Below are positions 42,347 to 47,197 of a stretch of DNA of 47,197 nucleotides, piece after piece. Source of the stretch: Candidatus Hydrothermus pacificus. GTDB taxonomy: Bacteria; Hydrothermota; Hydrothermia; Hydrothermales; Hydrothermaceae. Location of the stretch: positions 1 through 47,197 of the forward strand of contig MTOH01000005.1 in the NCBI GenBank assembly GCA_002011615.1, read 5' to 3'. Each line of letters begins with the position of its first letter. Within the stretch, counting starts at the first letter, position 1. A model generated the notes under the pieces. The model did no database searches, was not told the DNA's origin, and saw only the letters and a list, made by a program, of their open reading frames with translations. The position numbers and the translations under genes are program-made.

Positions 42347-43470
42347 TTAATTTTTTACTGCTATTTATAAACTTATCACTTTTCTCACCTGAAATATATA
42401 ACTTCGGTGATAGTGTTAAAATCGTTATAAGAAAAAAAGGTAATTTAGCCAGTATACAGAAAAAAGTGGAAGACGGTCATTTTAAACTTATTTTGCCTTT
42501 CACTCAAATACCACCACCTTATTCCTATAAGATTCAAACTGACTATGTGCTTGGATTTGAAATTTATAAAAGCATACAAAACCTTGTTTTTGATTTTAAA
42601 TTCACCAGTATAGCAGAAAAGTATCGTATTGTTAAAAGAAAAAACAGTGTAGAAGTGACATTTATCAAAAAAAGATATAAGGAAACAAAAAGGAAACAGT
42701 TATTGAAAGAAGAACACCAGGAAGAGCCTTTAGAAGAAGAGGTTTATCAACCAACTCCTCAATTAACCGAGCCCTCATTAGAGAAGAAGGAAAGAAAAAT
42801 AAAAAAGATTGTAATAGACCCGGGTCATGGAGGTAGAGATTCAGGGGCAGTGGGCAGAAAAGGAACAAAGGAGAAAGATATAAATCTACAGGTTGCGAAA
42901 ATTTTAAAACAGATGATAGAAAAAGAACTCGGACTACAGGTAATTCTCACAAGAGAAAGAGATACTTTTATTTCTCTGAAAGAAAGAAGTGTGATTGCAA
43001 ATATGGAAAAGGCGGACCTTTTTATCTCCCTTCATTGTAATGCATCAAGAAAATTAACCTCAAAGGGAGTGGAAGTTTATTTTCTTTCAGAAGCAAAAAC
43101 TGACTGGGAAAGGGCAGTGGAAGCTCTTGAGAATGCTTCTTTAAAATTTGAATTGCCTGAAAAAGAGGCTCAAAATGTTCTTGATGCAATTTTGCTTGAC
43201 CTTGCACAGACGGAATTTTTAAAAGAATCACAAAAACTGGCAGAGTGCCTTCAAAAAAAACTTGTCAATAATAGTATAGAAATAGATAGAGGTGTTAAGC
43301 AGGCAGGATTTTATGTTTTGTATGGGGTTTATATGCCTGCTGTTCTTATTGAACTCGGGTTTATAACCAACCCTAAGGAGGAAAAACTTCTTAAAAATAA
43401 AAAATATCAGAAAAAAATGTGCGCAAGGATAGTCAGAGGTATCAGGGAATTTATAAAGTGGTATGAGTAG
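42343..43470 (+). CDS. N-acetylmuramoyl-L-alanine amidase (amidase_3, AmiC-like)
   Basis: A 375-residue cell-wall amidase. A short signal sequence (1-14) leads to a beta-rich AMIN-like region (about 17-110), an acidic Glu/Pro linker (about 115-150), then the amidase_3 domain (153-375): KIVIDPGHGGRDSGAVG, Glu in KEKDINL, DLFISLHCNAS and VLIELGFITNPKEEKLL, which carry the zinc ligands and catalytic Glu. A lid-like helical insertion near 250-300 may be a regulatory helix. The enzyme cuts the MurNAc-L-Ala bond, often to separate daughter cells, and could be activated by one of the M23/LytM proteins nearby; that is inference. It overlaps smpB by 4 nt. Confidence 0.92.
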   Translation: MINFLLLFINLSLFSPEIYNFGDSVKIVIRKKGNLASIQKKVEDGHFKLILPFTQIPPPYSYKIQTDYVLGFEIYKSIQNLVFDFKFTSIAEKYRIVKRKNSVEVTFIKKRYKETKRKQLLKEEHQEEPLEEEVYQPTPQLTEPSLEKKERKIKKIVIDPGHGGRDSGAVGRKGTKEKDINLQVAKILKQMIEKELGLQVILTRERDTFISLKERSVIANMEKADLFISLHCNASRKLTSKGVEVYFLSEAKTDWERAVEALENASLKFELPEKEAQNVLDAILLDLAQTEFLKESQKLAECLQKKLVNNSIEIDRGVKQAGFYVLYGVYMPAVLIELGFITNPKEEKLLKNKKYQKKMCARIVRGIREFIKWYE

Positions 43471-43476
43471 TAAAGC

Positions 43477-43498
43477 AATGTTGCAAAAATGCAACATT
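43477..43498. terminator. Perfect inverted repeat after the amidase gene; terminator or operator
   Basis: AATGTTGCA, a 4-nt loop of A, and TGCAACATT form a perfect 9-bp stem 6 nt after the amidase stop codon. A short T-run (CTTTTT) follows three bases later. The modest GC content and weak T tract make it a possible intrinsic terminator, or a binding site ahead of the MalT-like gene at 43606. Confidence 0.4.
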
Positions 43499-43605
43499 AA
43501 ACTTTTTGGATTTTTATTCAGAATATTAATTCCATTCATTTAGAATAAAAAACTTAGATTTATAAATTTGGCATAGAAATTTCATATGATAAAGAGGAGG
43601 TTAAA

Positions 43606-45963
43606 ATGAGAAAGATTGAGCTAAAATTACCTGAAAGTTATATCCCTGTCTTCAAAAATACAATAGAGGAGCTCAAGAAAACCTCCTCAAAGATTATTTA
43701 TCTTTATTCACCTCCGGGTTATGGAAAAACTACCACTCTTTTAAAGTTTTTCCAAGAAACAGGATACAATCCTGTTTTTTTACAGCTTGAAGAGAGAGAT
43801 AAGAATATGGATGTGTTTAAAGATTCCTTTCTGGAAATACTCTCAGAATTCTCGGGTCGTTTAAAGGAGATTATCTCTCTTACCAATGGCAAAACCCTGA
43901 GTGCATCTTTTTCCCGGATTATTGAACAGGAATGTAACAATATAGTTTTGCCTGATAATACCTATTTTATATTCCTTGATACTTATCATCTAATGGAAAA
44001 CTTTTCAAAAGTAATGCAGGAAATAATAATTCCTCTTTTTGGTAGTATGGGTAAATTTAATGCAAATGTTGTGATTGAAGCCAATCTTCCCTATGAATTT
44101 GAAACAACAGATGCCATAATTATGGGAACAGAATTTTTCAGCCTGACTCCTGTAGAAATAGTGAAAATTGGTGACCTCTATGGAGAACAATTGCATATTG
44201 AGACAGCTTCTTTGATAGCAGAAAAGACAGAAGGGTGGTTGTTGCCCGTAATTCTATTCTTTAAAGATAAAAGGGATATAGAGGTCAAGTTGAGAACGCT
44301 TAAAGAGTGGCCTGAGTTGCTTCAATCTCTACTTGAGGATAATTTTAAAAACATGAATGATGAAGAAAAGTTGATTCTTCTCGCTCTTGGGCAATTAAAA
44401 GAGTTTAGTTATGGGGCTATAAAATGGATACTGGGGTATGATTTTCCTGAGAGGATAATAAACAGTATAAAAGACAAGGGTTTTGTTGTTATAGAGGAGA
44501 AAAAGAAAGGTGTTTTAAATTTTCGTTTTCACAGACTTTTAAAATCTTGGCTGGAAAAAAAGATGCAAAAATTGCCCATGGGTATGGAAATTTCATTAAG
44601 AATTCATGCGGGAGGTGTGGAATATTTTGAAAGCGTGGGTGATTTTGAGAATGCATTATATCATGCAATCAGGCTCAGGGATTATGTAAGAGTGGGTAAA
44701 TACTTCAAAGCTGTGGTGATTGACCTTTTCAATGAAGGTAGAATATCTGAAATTGAAACATTTTTTGAAGAAATAGGACTTGAAAACATTTCCCTGAGTT
44801 ATGACCTCACTCTCTGCTACGGGATGTGTCTTATCCTTATAGAAAAATATCAGGACGGTTTAAAACATATAGAAAAAGTTCTTGAAAATCTTGATATTGA
44901 AGACAGATTGCAGGCTGAATACTATCTCTTGTTATCAAAACAGGGTCTTGGAGTTGAAGATGATATTTTAATAAAAGAGGCTGATAGTTTGCTGAACAGG
45001 TTAAAAAAATATGAAGAGAGTCCACCTGAGAAACTTGATTTTGAAAAAGACCCCTGGAGAATAGTAAAGAGAAAAGTAATTAAATCTCCCGAATATTTTA
45101 TATCTCTCATGTATGGAAGAGTTTACAATATGCTTGGAAATCTTTACTTTTCAAAAAGAAAAATGACTGAGGCAAGGGATTTTTTTGAAAAATCAGTGGA
45201 GTGTTTAAAAAAAATAGGAGATGACAGAAGAATGCTTACAAGCATTCATAACATAGGTAATATTGAACTTTTCTATGGAAATAAAGAAGCAATGGAGTAC
45301 TACAACGATGTGGTAAATTATCCTGTTGATTTCCCGGCTAAGGCGATCTCCCTTAACAATATCGGTGTTTGTTATGAGATATTTGAAGGAAACCTTGATA
45401 AAGCTGAGGAGTATTATAAGAAAGCACTGGAGCTTAATAAAATATTTTCAAGAAAAGATAGAATAATTACGAATATTGCAAATCTTCTTTATATATATGC
45501 TAAAAAGAAGGAAGAAGAAAAAGTGAATGAGTATCTTGGAAAACTGGAGAGTTTGATTAAAGAAACGCAAAATCCAAGACTTATAAATTCATACTATATA
45601 GGTGAAACAGAAGTGCTTATAGAACTCGGAAGATTTGATAAAGCAAAAGAATCTTTTAATAAAATAAATGAAATAGAAATTCTAAAACACGAACAGGATA
45701 AATACTACAAAATTTATATTGAAGGTAAGCTTAAATACGTACTCGGTTATCCTGAAGAAGGAAAAGAATTGATTGAAGAATCCCTTAAATGGGCCATGAA
45801 AAACAGCAGTTTTACCGATAAGATAGAAAAACTTTATTTCATTTACAAATTGTATAAAAGATTTGATGATAAAGATATGTATATAATTAGAGATATGGCT
45901 GACAAACTTGTAAGAAACAAAGGGTACCTAAAAAGACTGAAAGACTTTGATATTAAAGACTAA
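43606..45963 (+). CDS. MalT-like STAND ATPase with TPR repeats, lacking a DNA-binding domain
   Basis: A 785-residue protein. Walker A is YSPPGYGKTT (Lys41) and Walker B is YFIFLDTYHL (Asp125), in a frame resembling MalT/LuxR-type STAND regulators (PVFLQLEERDKNMDVFKDSFLEIL). A winged-helix-like segment occupies about 240-340 (LLALGQLKEFSYGAIKWILGYD, FRFHRLLKSWLEKKM). TPR-type helices fill about 340-780, with clear units near 505-620 (GRVYNMLGNLYFSKRKMTEARDFFEKSVECLKKIG; KAISLNNIGVCYEIF). The LuxR helix-turn-helix expected at the MalT C-terminus is absent; the chain ends in LKRLKDFDIKD. Its output must therefore go through a partner. The ribosome-binding site AAAGAGGAGG is strong. Confidence 0.83.
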   Translation: MRKIELKLPESYIPVFKNTIEELKKTSSKIIYLYSPPGYGKTTTLLKFFQETGYNPVFLQLEERDKNMDVFKDSFLEILSEFSGRLKEIISLTNGKTLSASFSRIIEQECNNIVLPDNTYFIFLDTYHLMENFSKVMQEIIIPLFGSMGKFNANVVIEANLPYEFETTDAIIMGTEFFSLTPVEIVKIGDLYGEQLHIETASLIAEKTEGWLLPVILFFKDKRDIEVKLRTLKEWPELLQSLLEDNFKNMNDEEKLILLALGQLKEFSYGAIKWILGYDFPERIINSIKDKGFVVIEEKKKGVLNFRFHRLLKSWLEKKMQKLPMGMEISLRIHAGGVEYFESVGDFENALYHAIRLRDYVRVGKYFKAVVIDLFNEGRISEIETFFEEIGLENISLSYDLTLCYGMCLILIEKYQDGLKHIEKVLENLDIEDRLQAEYYLLLSKQGLGVEDDILIKEADSLLNRLKKYEESPPEKLDFEKDPWRIVKRKVIKSPEYFISLMYGRVYNMLGNLYFSKRKMTEARDFFEKSVECLKKIGDDRRMLTSIHNIGNIELFYGNKEAMEYYNDVVNYPVDFPAKAISLNNIGVCYEIFEGNLDKAEEYYKKALELNKIFSRKDRIITNIANLLYIYAKKKEEEKVNEYLGKLESLIKETQNPRLINSYYIGETEVLIELGRFDKAKESFNKINEIEILKHEQDKYYKIYIEGKLKYVLGYPEEGKELIEESLKWAMKNSSFTDKIEKLYFIYKLYKRFDDKDMYIIRDMADKLVRNKGYLKRLKDFDIKD

Positions 45964-46009
45964 ACGATTTGACTTAAAGGAGGGGTTTATATTATTTTAA
46001 AAACTCTAT

Positions 46010-46687
46010 ATGATAATTTTATATTTAGTGGTGTCACTGCAGATTATTGGTGTTTCAAGAGGTGATATATATATATTTAATTCAGAAAAGGATTATCTTA
46101 TAAAAAATACCTCCTCCAGAATATTTCTTGAGAAAACTTTTTATAATGCTTATGATGCGGAATTTGATTTTCTCTGGCTGTACATACTGGATGAAAGTGG
46201 TCTTTACACAATAAATCCTTTGACAGGCAGAATTATTTCCTTTTACCCCTTTAAAAAGAATTTTTATAGATTTACCAGAGACAAAAATGGTAATTTTTAT
46301 CTTCTTGAAAGAACAAAAAATAAGATTAAAGTTATAAATTTTACTCAAAAAGATTCTTTCTATTTAGAGTTTTCACCAACCAGTACAGTAAAAAAGATGC
46401 ATTTTAAAGGAAAGTGTATATATTTTCTTTATCCTGATGAGTTGATATCATTGAGTTTGGAAAATAAAGAGATAAAAAGGATTTTAAAGGGTAATTATAA
46501 CAGCTTCAAAATTTTTGACTCATTGAAAATCTTATGGAGAGAAGATTGTATTTTAATAAAAAACAAAACAGAAAAGGAGTTATGTTTGAATTTACAGATT
46601 TTTGATTTGACCCTTTTTAAAGATACCCTTTTAATTATTGACGCTGATTCAATTTACAGAATTCCATTTAAAGAAATCTACAAATGA
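46010..46687 (+). CDS. Secreted propeller-like protein of unknown function
   Basis: I do not recognise a family. The 225-residue product has a short hydrophobic start (MIILYLVVSLQIIGVSRG, about 1-18) consistent with export. The rest has repeated four-strand units (DAEFDFLWLYILDESGLYTINPLTGRII, RDKNGNFYLLERTKNKIKVINFT, FKGKCIYFLYPDELISLSLENKEI, FKDTLLIIDADSIYRIPF) reminiscent of a partial beta-propeller. The start is not well supported: AGGAGGGG lies 31 nt upstream, too far for a normal Shine-Dalgarno sequence, and an in-frame TAA at 45998-46000 rules out an upstream start. It overlaps the following truncated gene by 4 nt, so the two likely act together. Confidence 0.6.
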   Translation: MIILYLVVSLQIIGVSRGDIYIFNSEKDYLIKNTSSRIFLEKTFYNAYDAEFDFLWLYILDESGLYTINPLTGRIISFYPFKKNFYRFTRDKNGNFYLLERTKNKIKVINFTQKDSFYLEFSPTSTVKKMHFKGKCIYFLYPDELISLSLENKEIKRILKGNYNSFKIFDSLKILWREDCILIKNKTEKELCLNLQIFDLTLFKDTLLIIDADSIYRIPFKEIYK

Positions 46688-47197
46688 ACTTACTTTTTGT
46701 CCTGATAATAACGAAAGTGCTGAAGGATACGATTTTGCCTTCTATACCATGGGCTGTAATGAAAAATCCTATTATCAATACTTTAAAAATTTATCCTGAT
46801 AAAAATATAACTTACGAGATAAGGGGAGATACTCTTTTTATAAAAAGCCCTCTTGAGGAAAAAGATACACTATATCTGGAGTATGAGAGTTTTGAAACTC
46901 CTTCTGAATACAGGATTAATGAGATATTAATCGGAAAAGAACTGAAGCCCGATAAGGTAAAAAAAACAGAAAAGAAGGATACAGGACGGTCCCGAGAAAT
47001 TCATTTAAGTGGACTCAAAGAAGTGGGTTTTAAAGTGGAGGAAGGCAATTTTTCAATAGTGCAGAGCACAAATCTTAGTGTGAGTGGCATGATAGGTAAG
47101 GGAGTAAAAGTTGAAGGTGTATTTCAGGACCAGGGACTTCCCGATGAAGGCACAGTGGCACTTTCAGAGCTTGAAGAAGCCTATTTTAAGATTAAAT
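46684..47197 (+). CDS. Envelope protein of unknown function, 3' end missing
   Basis: The gene starts with ATGA over the preceding stop and runs off the right edge after 171 codons. The visible part has a hydrophobic N-terminus, a region with short beta strands (TYEIRGDTLFIKSP, KDTLYLEYESF), a Lys-rich stretch near residue 95, and the segment LSVSGMIGKGVKVEGVFQDQGLPDEGT followed by LSELEEAYFKIK. I associate the pattern ...L..SG.I...V.V.GV..DQ.LP..GT..L.EL...... with large outer-membrane proteins of FCB-type bacteria, where it recalls a plug region before a barrel. That association is from memory and needs a search. Confidence 0.55.
   Translation, partial: MNLLFVLIITKVLKDTILPSIPWAVMKNPIINTLKIYPDKNITYEIRGDTLFIKSPLEEKDTLYLEYESFETPSEYRINEILIGKELKPDKVKKTEKKDTGRSREIHLSGLKEVGFKVEEGNFSIVQSTNLSVSGMIGKGVKVEGVFQDQGLPDEGTVALSELEEAYFKIK

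Overview
The window is a low-GC, gene-dense stretch from a bacterium with two membranes. Evidence for the outer membrane is an LptD-type protein, a LolA-like carrier, an Omp85-type barrel and a TonB C-terminal domain. Two secreted peptidases end in domains resembling type IX secretion (T9SS/Por) sorting tails, and there are C25 (gingipain-like) and M6 peptidases. Together with Lys/Ile/Glu-rich proteins this suggests an uncultured relative of the FCB group (for example the WOR-3/Stahlbacteria or Hydrothermota type), possibly thermophilic. The placement is inference; there is no rRNA in the window.

Layout. (1) 1-4335, minus: a LVIVD beta-propeller lipoprotein followed by two C25-type peptidase genes, the second cut by the window edge. 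(2) 4493-7324, plus: UbiE-like methyltransferase, DegT-type aminotransferase and threonine-dehydrogenase-like enzyme. (3) 7325-11060, minus: a gap with three tracts of degenerate 7-bp repeats, then (in transcription order from the right) an M6 peptidase, the RNase P RNA gene (rnpB) and an XRE-cupin regulator starting 9 nt after rnpB. (4) 11150-16760, minus: tRNA-Cys leads an overlapping gene set mtaD-like, accD, lptD and a TIM-barrel/PGRP-amidase fusion. (5) 16854-34994, plus: a long packed series with two unusual histidine-kinase-like proteins, sugar transferase, ppdK, a DUF2723 membrane protein, an M42 peptidase and its degenerate copy, M23 peptidase, a solute-binding-protein/TonB fusion, ribD, aspS, pyrR, sucD and a LolA-like gene. 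(6) 34984-43470, plus: second M23 peptidase, a gluzincin/propeller/Omp85 chimera, yajC, def, fmt, DUF2905, two unknown genes, smpB and a cell-wall amidase. (7) 43606-47197, plus: a MalT-like ATPase without a DNA-binding domain, a secreted protein of unknown function and a truncated envelope protein gene.

How the parts fit. Much of the window concerns the envelope: LPS export, lipoprotein transport, peptidoglycan cleavage, surface glycosylation and secreted proteolysis. Housekeeping genes for translation (aspS, def, fmt, smpB, rnpB, tRNA-Cys) and metabolism (accD, ppdK, ribD, sucD) are interleaved.

The most unusual items are: the substrate-binding protein fused to a TonB C-terminal domain; an adjacent pair of kinases in which one has lost its phospho-accepting histidine (His to Lys) and the other carries a degenerate receiver; the same 7-bp repeat family in an intergenic gap and inside the P3 arm of RNase P RNA; two protein genes that start about 10 nt after a structural RNA with no Shine-Dalgarno sequence; a TIM-barrel/amidase fusion; and a protease-propeller-Omp85 chimera. 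No CRISPR array, insertion sequence, integrase or prophage gene was seen. No gene-free stretch exceeds 300 bases apart from the 8064-8516 interval, which is filled by rnpB.
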